From: Atherinomorus stipes
Taxonomy: Eukaryota > Chordata > Actinopteri > Atheriniformes > Atherinidae
Direction of reading: 5' to 3'
DNA: 64,000 nucleotides
Assembly (NCBI GenBank): GCA_023101725.1
Contig: JALJCO010001050.1
Span: 1 to 64,000 of the forward strand
Part shown: positions 28,601 through 37,475 of the stretch, in pieces
Layout of the letters: each line of letters starts with the position of its first letter
How positions within the stretch are numbered: position 1 is the first letter of the stretch
Notes under the pieces: model-generated
Databases searched by the model: none
Told to the model about the DNA's origin: nothing
What the model saw: only the letters and a program-made list of their open reading frames with translations
Program-made: the position numbers and the translations under genes

Positions 28601-31494
28601 CAGAGGATTGAGAGAGGGGACGAGGAAGGACTGAGGAGGACTGGGTCCAGGAGGCGCACTCTGGGGAGGATGCGAGTCCCCCAGCTGGGGGCTCGAGGCA
28701 GCGGTTGCAGGGGTGGCAGAGACGCGGAAGATTGGCTCGGGAGTCGGAGGGCGGTGGCGAACCTAATGAAAGGGGCCTACGGCCGGAGGTGCGGCCACCC
28801 GGAGGAGTGACTCCCAGGCCAGAGAGCGGCGGTGGTGTCCCGGGGGCGCCCAAGGCCAGGAATGCGGCTGCCGAGAGGAGCAGCCGCCATAGACCCGGGA
28901 CTGGCCCAAGAAGAAGAAGCCGAGAGATGCCGACCACCGCAAGCCCTTTTAACCCCTTTTATCCTTTTTTTAGTTTGTTACTTTTAGTTGGACTTTTAGG
29001 ATTATTTTATTACTTTTTAGTTAGGAGTTTTATCTATTTTTATTTATTTAATAAAGCTTTTATTTCTAAACCACCTGCTGGTGACAGCCTGTCTTTCTTT
29101 CCCCTCCTTTTGCAGTCGCCGGTATCGGTAAGGACCACCTCTTACAATTTCACTCCCAGCAGGTCATGTGAACGCATAGGCGCATCATCGGATATGAAAT
29201 TCATAATCGCAAAAAGCTGTTCTGTTCGTTTCAGATGACGTTGCATCTAAGTTTAGACCAAATTTCCCCCAATAATCGGTCTATATTTCAGCCTGAATTT
29301 AGACGATAGAATTCAATCCATTATTTATTAAATATTGAATGAAAAAGCAACTGTGTGCTCTATAAATGATGGCCGAATGTTGGATTAAAACATTCATTGA
29401 TCAGTCTATGCTTAGACGGCTAAAAAAAACCTTTCATTTTTAGACCAGTGGTAGACCGATTTTAGCCTCGACATCTAAGGACCATTAGACGTCTATTAGA
29501 CCAAACAATGCTCAGTGGGTACATAACCGGGTACATCACCGACTGGTATTTTTAATGCCTTACCTTCCATAACAGGCACACTCAGGTGGACAGTAGTAAT
29601 CCTTGAAGTAAGGAAAGTGTGTCGGTGGGCTGACTTTCTTCCTCTTCTCTTGTGGGTTTTGTGTTTTATTGTCTTTCCTCCTTTTCTTTTCCTTGGACTT
29701 CTTAATTGTCTTATTTTTGCTGCTTATGTTGGGTTTTGCTGGCTTCGTCGCAGGTGTTGTTGCAAGCAGCGGTGAAGATTTGGTCACTTGTGGTGGGGAA
29801 GGAGATGCTTCGTTACGCATTGCTGTAAGTGAGCGGCCATTTTCCGTCAGCTCAGTGCTGGGTTCCTTTGTGGGCTGTGTTGTATTTGGCTGCTGTTTTA
29901 AACGTACTATTTTAGCAGTGTTTATATTTTCGTTGGATTTTTGTGAAGAATTTGTCTGTTCTGTTGTTGAATCTGTGATTCTAAACTCTGTCTCTTCTGG
30001 TTTCGGCTTTACTTCTTTTAACCTGGAGATAAACTCACCTTCTTGTGCTCCGTTGACAGTGTTTATTTCCCCTGTGAGCTCTGCTGTGCGCATTTGCAGT
30101 TCCATCCCTGTTGGCTTCTCTGAAATATTCTTAACCTTAACATCCTCTATAATGGAGCCAGACTCCACTTTTACTTCAGTCAGCTTGAGTTTGGAGTCTG
30201 GAGGTACTGTTACAACAGGTGATGGGATGACATCATGATGAAGAGGAGGAGAAGTAGGGGGATTAGTTTGCATCGTGACAGGAATCTCTGGTTGAGCAGC
30301 TGATGCCGGAGATGTTAGATTGCTCAGTGGATCTTCTTTAAAGTTAATATTTTTTACGTCCTCCTCCTTTTCAGCAATTTCCTGCTTCACTCTTAATGTC
30401 TCCTCATCATCATAAGTGTCTCCTCTTTTCTCATCAAGATGAATTCCTGCAACTAGCTTCCTTTCTCTCTCCTCCTCCGCTATTTCTTGCTTTACTCTCT
30501 CTATTTGCTTATTTCTATGGTGATTTTCAACAGTTTTTATATTTTCCTGGTTGTTTGTGATATCTGTGTTTGAACTGGGAAGCAAATTTCCTTCCATATC
30601 CGCTACAGCTTCTACATCATGTTCCATGTCAGATGCAGAGTGTTTTAAATTTAAAGGAACAATCTGTCTTTTCTCATTTGCCATTTGATAAATGATTTGT
30701 TCTTCTGGTTTAATCATTGAAGTCTGCCCATCCTCTCCTATTCCTCCCGTCTCAACCATTGTATTCCTGACAACCTTCATCATGGGGCTTGACTCTGGAG
30801 GGATCTTACTCCTCTGTTTCTCCTCAATATCAGTAGTTATGTTTTGTCTTTCATTTGCTTTCACTGCTGTTGAGATGGAAACATTGTGAAGCTGCTCACT
30901 TATGCTGTCAGATCGATCATCTCTGTTCAGTCCATTTACTTCTCTGGAAGATGTCTCTGTTGGGGGGAGAGGAATGTCAGAAATATATACAGTCGTCCTC
31001 AAAATTCTTCATACCCTCCAAATAAAGAAAAGATTAAACTCACAAAAGTAATTCAAATAAGAAACTAAAGTAACTAATAATAAATAAAAATTGACAAAAC
31101 TATAATTCAGTGAATTAAAATATTGCTCTTGAATTGTGGTTGGAAATAAATAAAAACAAACAAACTGTCCCGAACACATTAGAGCTCCTAACAGTGGGCC
31201 TAAATACCTGTCAACAGGTGTAGAAGTCTTTTTAAACATTAGAGAAAAACCTGATTGCAGCGATTGCCTCAAAGTGTTGCTCAACTTCGGAGCCCCATCA
31301 TGCTTGTTTACTTGTTTTAATTTTTGTGTGTTTGTTTTTAATATTTCTTTTCGAACCACAATTCACAATCAATGTCATGATTTCCAGGGAATTTCTGTTT
31401 ATTATTACTTTTGTCAATTTCAACTTATTTCACTGTCATCTGTTTTTTCTCATTCTTTAATTGGAGGTTATTGAATAATTTTAAGGGGGGGATA

Positions 31495-31566
<72 letters not shown>

Positions 31567-34500
31567 CAGAGACATGTTAGGTTAATCGGTCATTCTACCT
31601 TGTCCCTATAGTGAAAGTGAGCGTAAGTGGTTTTCAGTCTCTCTGTGTTGGCCCTGCGACAGACTGGTGACCTGTCCAGGGTGTACCCTGCCTAACAGGA
31701 GCTGGGAGAGGCCCCAGCAACCCCCGCGACCCTGAACTGGATAAGCGGTATAGAAAATGACTGACTGTTGACTGACATACTGTATGCATATACAGTGGGA
31801 CAGTATTCAGACCCCTGTAAACTTTTCACCCTTTGTTTCATTGCAGCCATTTGCCAAAATAAAAAAAAAGTTCATTTTATTTCTCATTAATGTCACTCAG
31901 CACCCCATCTTAACAGAAAAAAACAGAAATGTAGAAATTTTTGCAAATTTATTAGAAAAGAAAACTGAAATGATACATGGTCAAAAGTATTCAGACCCTT
32001 TGCAGTGACACTTATATTTAATTCATATGCTTTCCATGTCTTCTGATCCTCCTTGAGATGGTTCTACTCCTTCATTGGAGTCCAGCTGTGTTTGATTAAA
32101 CTGATTGGACTTGGATCAGGAAAGGCACACACCTGTCTATATAAGACCTTACAGCTCACAGTGCATGTCAGAGCAAATGAGAATCATGAATGAGGTGAAA
32201 GGAACATGAGACACAGATCTGGACAAGGTTACAAAAGAATTTCTGCAGCACTAAAGGTTCCTAAGAGCACGGTGGCCTCCATAGTCCTTAAATGGAAGAA
32301 GTTTGGGACGACCACAACTCTTCCTAGACCCGTCCGTCCAGCCAAACTGAGCAATCATGGGAGAAGAACCTTGGTGAGAGAAGTAAAGAAGAAGCCAAAG
32401 ATCACTGTGGCTGAGCTCCAGAGATGCAGTAGGGAGATGGAGAAAGTTCCACAAAGTCAACTATCACTGCAGCCTCCACCAGTCGGGGCTTTATGGCAGA
32501 GTGGCCCGATGGAAGCCTCTCCTCAGTGCAGACATATGAAAGCCCGCATAGAGTTTGCCAAAAAAACATCAGAAGGACTTCCAGACTGAGAAATAAGATT
32601 CTCTGTTCTGATGCGACCAAGATTGAACTTTTTGGAGTTAATTCTAAGCAGTATGTGTGGAGAAAACCAGGCACTGCTCACCACCTGCCCAATACCATCC
32701 TAACAGTGAAACATGGTGGTGGCAGCATCATGCTATGGGGTGTTTTTCAGCTGCAGGGACAGGATGACTGGTTGCATATGAAGGAAAGATGAATGCGGCC
32801 AAGTACAGAGAGATCCTGGAAGAAAACCTCTTCCAGAGTTCAGGACCTCAGACTGGGCCGAAGGTTCACCTTCCAACAAGACAATGACCCTCAGCACACA
32901 GCTGAAATAACAAAGGAGTGGCTTCAGAACAACTCTGGACCATTCTGGACTGGCCCAGCCAGAGCTCTGACTTAAACCCAACTGAGCATCTCTGGAGAGA
33001 CCTGAAAATGGCTGAACACCACCGTTCACCATCCAACCTGACAGAACTGGAGAGGATCTGCAAGGAAGAATGCAGAAGATCCCAAATCCAGGTGTGAAAC
33101 ACTTGTTACATTATTCCCAAGAAGACTCATGGCTGTACGAGCCCAAAAGGAGCTTCTACTTCGTAATGAGCAAAGGGTCTGAATACTTATGACCATGTGA
33201 TATTTCAGTTTTTCTTTTTAAATAAATTTGTAAAAATTTATACATTTCTGTTTTCTTTCTGTCAAGCTGGGGTGTTGAGTGTACGATGATGAGAAATAAA
33301 ATGAACTTTTTTATTTTGGCAAATGGCAGTGAAACAGTGAAAAGTGATCTGAATACTTTCCATACCTCCTATATATACGTATATCTATATATCTATCTAT
33401 ATAAAGATAGATGTTTATATCTATCTATATATATGTATGTATATACGTGTGATTTAATGCCTTAAAGGCGTTATAGCGGATGTTTCGGCATTTCAGAGAG
33501 CACAGACTGTTAGCGAGTTTTTGAATAATGCACATGCGCAAGAAAAACCTGCTGGATTCACAGCTCCCTCCTCCGGCCACAGAATAACATGCACCAGTCA
33601 CTCCAGAGTTTAGCAGACAGCAGGTACAGTTTCTCCATGTCACAAACGCAAGTAAACAGATGCTATTGTCTGAACGTTGCTGTTAGCAGAATGATTGTTA
33701 GCTACCTGCTGGAAACATCAGACGAGTGCGTGCAGCTCCCGAGTCGCAGCATTACTCTCACCAATCAATCACTCTCGTTGATTAGTCTCGCCATTATTTT
33801 TACTACGGTAGTAAAAGTAATTGACGAACCAGTAGACAAATGATAAAGTTAAGGAATACAGAGATGATTGGCGGATGTTTTTTCAGCCCCATTACTTTCA
33901 CAGCTGATGTATAATAATATTTATATATTTAAAGCTTTTAATTAATCATACTGTATGGAGTAGTGAACCCAATCTTACTGAATATTGCAAAAACTGTTGA
34001 AAGAAACATCTTCTATAACACCTTTAAATGCTCTGACTGATCAGCTTATTTGTAAAAAAGGAAATGACATCAATCTACACACGGATGGTGGCAGAAGTTT
34101 GGTTTTGTTCTGTTAGATCTCATCTCAGCCAAACATCCAAACAGAACAACTAGAAAATTGGATGGAGTCTCTGGAAGAGGTGTGAGAAAATATTGATACA
34201 CTGAAATATCACAATATATTATGTTGCAATATTGTACTCAAAATAAAAAAGCACTGTATCAATATCTTTGCTACAAAAAAACAAACAAAAAAACCCTCAC
34301 GAGATCTCATTGTTCCAGTGCAAAATCTCGTGAGATCTTGTTGTTCTATCAACACCTGTCCCCTATTCTGTATCTCTAGACATTCTGTGGATGCATTATT
34401 TTTTTAAAAATTATTTTGGTAAAAAACATACAAATATTACCTTCAAATATATTCATAATGAGTTAAGTTAGATGCTCTTCAGTGAGAAGATCAAGCTTAT

Positions 34501-34590
34501 CCGTAAGTGTGACTTGTACCTACCTGGATGTAACTCATAAGAAAATCCTGAAAGGGGGAAGATTAGAAGTAGAAGTGTGAGCACGTCCAT
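24565..34590 (-). CDS. SLRP-like secreted leucine-rich repeat matrix protein (three coding exons, 850 aa)
   Basis: Join of 34590-34524, 30956-29564 and 25657-24565 on the minus strand; all borders are GT/AG, phases 1 and 2 match, and the total is 851 codons. The protein has a signal peptide, about 455 residues of disordered Ser/Thr/Glu/Lys-rich chain, and then a cysteine N-cap C478-x3-C482-x-C484-x6-C491. Next come 14 leucine-rich repeats (about 497-835) and a C-terminal ear with C809 and C840. The CX3CXCX6C spacing and [13 protein letters not shown] start are those of class I SLRPs such as decorin. The ear, ending [14 protein letters not shown], is also SLRP-like. Likely role: extracellular matrix protein binding collagen or growth factors (inference). 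Length and repeat number exceed decorin and lumican and come nearer ECM2, nephrocan or podocan. The von Willebrand C domain of ECM2 is absent, so I give no symbol. Confidence 0.88.
25985..26430. repeat. Interspersed repeat nested in the relic transposon
   Basis: The segment starts AAAGGTACAGTATGTAAG and carries GACATCTAGTGG, a pattern familiar from short teleost repeats. It separates the left end of the relic transposon from its interior. The ends are approximate. Confidence 0.45.
26437..26885 (-). mobile_element. Tc1-derived MITE, copy C
   Basis: Carries, in order, GCATGATGGGGCTCTGAAC, CGCTTTGAGGCAATCATTGC, AATCAGACGTCTGCACCTG and GTGCCCTAATTTGTCTGGG. The same order and orientation occur in the copy at 62990-63445, and the reverse order in copies A, B and D. 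It lies nested inside the relic transposon. Confidence 0.75.
27673..28318. other. Intron 2 segment, possible outer end of an old element
   Basis: Contains TACCCACTGAGGCAAAT at 27711-27727, which is partly inverted at 29506-29523 (CAATGCTCAGTGGGTACA). The pair could be the ends of an element into which the hairpin and the LTR later inserted. No coding exon is recognised. Confidence 0.3.
28319..29183. repeat. 37-bp-arm hairpin split by an LTR
   Basis: The left arm 28319-28355 and right arm 29147-29183 are inverted copies with 2 mismatches in 37 positions; both contain GACCTGCTGGGAGTGAAAT or its complement. Removing the LTR and one copy of its 4-bp duplication leaves a hairpin with an 8-nt loop (CAGCAGTG). 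The hairpin is therefore older than the LTR. Confidence 0.85.
28368..29146 (+). mobile_element. Solo LTR, 779 bp, 4-bp target duplication
   Basis: Starts TGTCACAGGG and ends CTCTTACA, flanked by ATTT on both sides (28364-28367 and 29147-29150). Inside are a TATA-like GATAAAAGCCGG at 28560-28571, a G+C-rich transcribed-looking middle and a polyadenylation signal AATAAAGC at 29050-29057, the normal U3-R-U5 order. There is no second LTR, primer site or gag-pol sequence, so recombination between two LTRs probably removed the body. It lies in intron 2, antisense to the host gene. Confidence 0.75.
29210..29523. repeat. TAGAC-rich repeat segment
   Basis: The words TAGACC, TAGACG and their variants appear repeatedly (for example GACGTCTATTAGACCAAA near 29487), ending in GCTCAGTGGGTACA. 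This sub-repeat structure is typical of the end of a DNA-transposon family seen in fish. It ends about 40 nt from the exon 2 donor on the gene's intron side. Confidence 0.5.
29564..30956 (-). CDS. SLRP-like gene, coding exon 2: long disordered N-terminal extension
   Basis: The acceptor is CTCCCCCCAACAG with the exon starting at 30956; AG completes a GAG codon (E23). The donor after GGAAG is GTAAGG, with the last exon base at 29564. The exon codes for residues 23-487. Up to about residue 430 it is hydrophilic and rich in Glu, Lys, Thr, Ser, Asn and Pro, without cysteines or hydrophobic segments. The peptide RVKQEIAE occurs twice (in [14 protein letters not shown] and [12 protein letters not shown]). 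Several N-x-S/T sites are present. A basic stretch ([16 protein letters not shown]) precedes a tyrosine-bearing [17 protein letters not shown] that opens the LRR N-cap. The basic block could bind heparin or glycosaminoglycan (inference). I did not recognise any domain in the extension. Confidence 0.88.
30990..31499 (+). mobile_element. Tc1-derived MITE, copy A, in intron 1
   Basis: The left end CAGTCGTCCTCAAAATTCTT follows a TA. Internal marks shared with copies B and D are TACCTGTCAACAGG, GATTGCCTCAAAGTGTTGC and TTTTGTCAATTTCAACTTAT. The right end TTGGAGGTTATTGAATAATT is the imperfect inverse and runs into a (TA)n array. The element begins about 34 nt upstream of the exon 2 splice acceptor on the gene strand. 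Confidence 0.82.
31499..31562. repeat. (TA)n microsatellite at a MITE end
   Basis: About 60 bp of pure TA repeat starts at the right terminus of MITE copy A. Confidence 0.95.
31576..31765 (+). mobile_element. 3' tail of a LINE
   Basis: The stretch from GTTAGGTTAATCGGTCATTC through GGCCCTGCGACAGACTGG and CCTGTCCAGGGTGTACCC to GATAAGCGGTATAGAAAATG matches a 3' end found very often in teleost genomes and carried by non-LTR elements. It ends in a short ATGACTGACTG-type tail. I do not assign the clade. It is 5'-truncated to about 190 bp. Confidence 0.65.
31791..33372 (+). mobile_element. Dead Tc1/mariner element
   Basis: It is about 1.58 kb with inverted ends of some 70 bp or more (GGACAGTATTCAGAC on the left, inverted GGAAAGTATTCAGAT on the right, then CCATTTGCCAAAATA), set in TA-rich flanks. 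Between them is a broken transposase of the Tc1 type: [19 protein letters not shown] (helix-turn-helix), [28 protein letters not shown] and, in another frame, [11 protein letters not shown]. At least two frameshifts and a stop separate these pieces. The last aspartate-to-glutamate distance is 98 nt, not the 105 nt of DD34E, so 7 nt were lost there. The element cannot move by itself. Confidence 0.9.
32206..33098 (+). pseudogene. Broken Tc1 transposase
   Basis: The N-terminal paired-like DNA-binding part lies in one frame (32206-32589), the middle in a second (32493-32975, with an internal TGA at 32790-32792), and the end with the catalytic glutamate in a third (about 32945-33098). It is the remains of a cut-and-paste transposase that bound the inverted ends of this element. 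The disruptions are several and independent, so the copy is old. Confidence 0.85.
33373..33450. repeat. Degenerate (TA)/(TATC) tract
   Basis: Alternating TATATA, TATCTA and TATGTATG words follow the right end of the dead Tc1 copy; a decayed microsatellite. Confidence 0.8.
33451..34523. other. Remaining part of intron 1
   Basis: No exon is recognised. A 10-bp inverted pair, CTCACGAGAT (34296-34305) and ATCTCGTGAG (34325-34334), flanks a 19-nt loop. The stretch near 33460-33840 is slightly richer in CpG but has no domain-bearing frame. Confidence 0.45.
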
Positions 34591-34598
34591 CCTGCCTG
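34524..34598 (-). CDS. SLRP-like gene, coding exon 1: signal peptide
   Basis: The start ATG is at 34590-34588, after an acceptor-like TTTTTCTTGTCATTCAG ending at 34599, so the exon has only 8 untranslated bases. It codes for [20 protein letters not shown] and two more residues (H, P): a short n-region, a Leu/Ile/Phe core and a likely cleavage after GFS. This is a standard secretory signal. The donor is CCAG/GTAGGT with the last exon base at 34524, leaving one base (phase 1) that joins AG of exon 2 to make GAG. A second possible donor 4 nt downstream (GTACAA) would break the frame. Confidence 0.85.
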
Positions 34599-35142
34599 CT
34601 GAATGACAAGAAAAATGATCAGCAAAAATTATTTCAAGATAAAAAATAGATAATAAAAAAAAGGACACTTTCAGAATGATCTCTAAATTCATTCTGGTTA
34701 TTTGTTTATCGCTCAGCCAAGATGATCTGTTTTGAATTGAAAAAGAAAAAAATATCTTGACAGTATTGTGAAATTTACTCCTACTTAAGAGGATTCAATC
34801 ATGAATAAAGCGACAGCTACATCCTCACCGTAGGATGATATAAAATCAAGAATGAGAGGACAAAAGAAGGAAGTTCTTCACACAGCTGCAGTAAATTCAC
34901 ACATATTCTCTATATGACAGTTAAATCACTAAACAGTAAAAGGGGCCACATTTGGATAACTATACAGAATAAATTGCATTTGGCCTGATAAATACCTATA
35001 TAATATGATAAATAGTTGTTCCAACAGTAGGTGCAACCTTATTCTACTCACAGACATTTTAATAAATACCTCAAATAATGAGGAAATCACATAAATGTCA
35101 TTAAAAAGCGAAGGTTAAGCAAACTCATGATAGCTGTCATAA

Positions 35143-35200
35143 CTTACCTGTCATGTGGCCTCTTTATATGTCAAAGCTGAATTCCTGCTTTTATCAGTGT
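35143..35200 (-). promoter_or_regulatory. Predicted untranslated exon 1 donor and TATA-like box
   Basis: On the minus strand GACAG/GTAAGTTATG is a near-perfect donor with the last exon base at 35148, about 550 nt before the acceptor of coding exon 1. Just upstream are TATAAAGAGG (about 35164-35173) and TGATAAAAGCAGG (about 35184-35196). Many SLRP genes begin with a short non-coding exon, which fits, but the transcription start cannot be fixed from sequence. Confidence 0.4.
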
Positions 35201-36269
35201 CCACTTGACCCAACACCTACGTCTCTGTGTGGAAAAGTCGAGCCCTCTGGGAGAAATAAGGCAACCTTTGAACCATGCACATCCCCATCAGGCGTCGTTG
35301 GCTTTAATGATCCGTTTCACTGCCGCTTTCTGTGTAGAGAGTTTTCACACACAGGCTCTGAGTAAGCCAGAGCTAATGACTCCAGAAATGCCTCTATCTG
35401 GAAGGGAATTCTCACACTTACCCTCAATGTCAGAGGAATCTAAGGGATCAATAGCAGGAAAGAGAGGCAACTTTAGGAAGAGAGGTCAAAGGTGATGACT
35501 GGCTTTCACAGCGGCCACTATTTGCTCCTTTGAGTGGGGGTGAATTAGCATCTTAGTAGTTATGCAAGGGTGACAAATAGATCCTGGAAACTTCTTAGCC
35601 TTTGACACATATGCTAATATGTGCAATACTTAAGGGAGTCTATAAACTGATACTAATGTGTATGTGTGTGTATGTGTGTGTTTTTAATAGAAATCGGTCT
35701 GTTGTGTGGAATTGGATATTCTTCTTTTCTCCTGCAGTTTAGAAGGAGCTTCATTTTACTCAGGACTTCAAAATTAACAATGAAAAAGTGAGGGGGAAAC
35801 ATTTAACATGCTCTGACTGAATACATTTTAAAATATAAAAAATAATATTTTCTTTTTATTTATAAGAAAATGCACAAATTTAAACAAAATTAACATGTCT
35901 GCAGGATTTAAGTCATTGACATTTTAGCCTTTAACATTTACTCTGGCTGGGCAAGAAAATAGCAGCCAATAGGTTTTTCATGCAGAGGCAAACATAAAAC
36001 TAGAGTGAGATATTAGAGGATCTGATAATAAATTCCATTACCTTTTTTTTTTTGAAGTGCTTCACAACTCACAATAATGCACAAAAGCAAAGATGAAAAA
36101 ACAACATACAGTAAATCTATACTGTATGTATAAAATCTAGGCAAATATTCTACACTGACTTATCTTGACTACAGGACATTTAAATATTTCTCTGTATTCC
36201 AGTTTACGGTCAGTCTTCAGATAGATGTCATTGTTTAAACTTTATTCTGAAAGGAGAATAACAATAAGG
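35201..36269. other. Upstream flank of the SLRP-like gene
   Basis: No gene is seen. It contains a short GT-rich run at 35659-35681. It would hold any distal promoter elements of the gene on the minus strand. Confidence 0.4.
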
Positions 36270-36798
36270 GCAGGGGCGGATCTACGGGGGGGGGCAAGGA
36301 GGGGCAACTGCCCCCCTGCCTCAAAGTCTTGCCCCCCCCCCCCCAGCATAAATCACTGGAATGATCAGTTTGTCCAGTGATGAAAATCATACTTGTAAAA
36401 ACTGTTTGAATGTCCAAAATCCTCTTTCTGCATTCAAATCAGGGGAGCCAGAAATTTTTCACTGGGGTGGCCAGGGAGAGACCATTACTCACATAGTTGT
36501 CTAAAATAAGAGGGAAATATGGTTTGGAAGCAGTTTTGGGTCTCCCCTGTGAAGCAGAAGTTTTCTTTCCCCAATTGCAATATCTCAGCAAGAAAAGCTT
36601 AAAAGTGGGATTTTCAACTTCTGCATGTCCAATATTAAAAATTCCAACTGTATGGGGTAGCTAGTGTCTAAAATTAGGAAAAGTGGTTTGGAGGCAGCTT
36701 GGGGTCTCTGTAACTGCTTGAGTGCTGCCCGGTTAAAGCGTGAGGGTGGCCAGTGAATGGCCAGGGGTGGCCGCGGCCCCCCATAACTCCGCCCTTGC
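36270..36798. mobile_element. Non-autonomous element with GGGGCGGA inverted ends
   Basis: The left end GCAGGGGCGGATCTACGGGG is inverted on the right as CCCCATAACTCCGCCCTTGC. The ends resemble hAT-type CAGGGGCGG termini, but no 8-bp duplication was found. Runs of G and C next to the left end (36287-36344) can pair with one another. No transposase frame is present. Confidence 0.6.
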
Positions 36799-36817
36799 TT
36801 GATTTATGGCGAGACTT

Positions 36818-37475
36818 AGGCCAAATCTCAATTCACCCCTTTCCCCTTAGCCCTTCCCCTCCATTTTGCGCATTCATGTGTAGTGGTGGGGTAGGGGTAA
36901 GTGGTAGGGGTATAGGAAGCCGAAGTCATCCCCCTTCCGGTGATCTTCCTGGGACCTAAGGGATGAAAAAATATGAATGGAAGTCAATGGGGAGAAAATA
37001 ATAATCTTCTGGTCCCGGTTGCTTTCTGCCCTGGATTCCAGATATGTTAGATGTGGATTTAAATGAAAATTTTTTGTGCAAAGAAAAAGCAAAATGCTGC
37101 AATGATATTAGATTATTTCAGGATTTACTTGAAACCTCTGTGTGGACTACAGCTCTCGTCACAAGCAACATGTGTCAACATTTGCCCAAACACTGGCACT
37201 GCGATTTTACTCCTGCACCTCACCGCTTTTCATCAGATTTTTTTCAAGACCAGGAAAAGAGCATGGAAAGAGGTGAAAACCATTATAAGTCAGGAAATGT
37301 TGAGTTTTTCCATTACGCCGAAGAAATGATGGCTGGTCTTGTTCCCTGCCCGTTGCAGGGAGCAGCAATGTCATCACTCGTGGCGAGAACCACAAAGTGG
37401 TTTCAAGTAGATCCTGAAATAATCTAAACTCGTAGCTTAGGGGCAGGGGTAAAAAACAGAAATGAGATTGGGCCT
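36818..37475. mobile_element. Second short element with inverted ends
   Basis: The left end AGGCCAAATCTCAATTCACC is matched by the inverted right end GAAATGAGATTGGGCCT, followed inward by pyrimidine-rich CCCCTTAGCCC and its complement CTTAGGGGCAGGGG. About 658 bp. The internal plus-strand frame of 127 residues (37044-37427) shows no domain I know; I do not call it a gene. Confidence 0.65.

Noticed and set aside
28440..28937. 165-residue minus frame and overlapping plus frames
   Set aside because: They lie in the G+C-rich middle of the solo LTR, where stops are rare on all strands.
29669..30238. 189-residue plus-strand frame
   Set aside because: It lies antisense to exon 2 of the SLRP-like gene. 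Its Ser/Phe/Val-rich content is the mirror of the Glu/Lys/Asn-rich coding strand.
30987..31002. Apparent methionine start of the exon 2 frame
   Set aside because: This ATG lies in the MITE end and the intron, upstream of the acceptor. The phase match with coding exon 1 shows that the true start is at 34590.
24565..34590. Naming the gene ECM2, podocan or nephrocan
   Set aside because: The ear and repeat number suggest this group, but the long disordered exon, the absence of a von Willebrand C domain and the single LRR exon do not fit well. A phylogeny would be needed.
36270..36798. Assignment to hAT with an 8-bp duplication
   Set aside because: The ends look hAT-like, but the 8 bp on each side (AATAAGGG region and CTTGATTT region) do not match.
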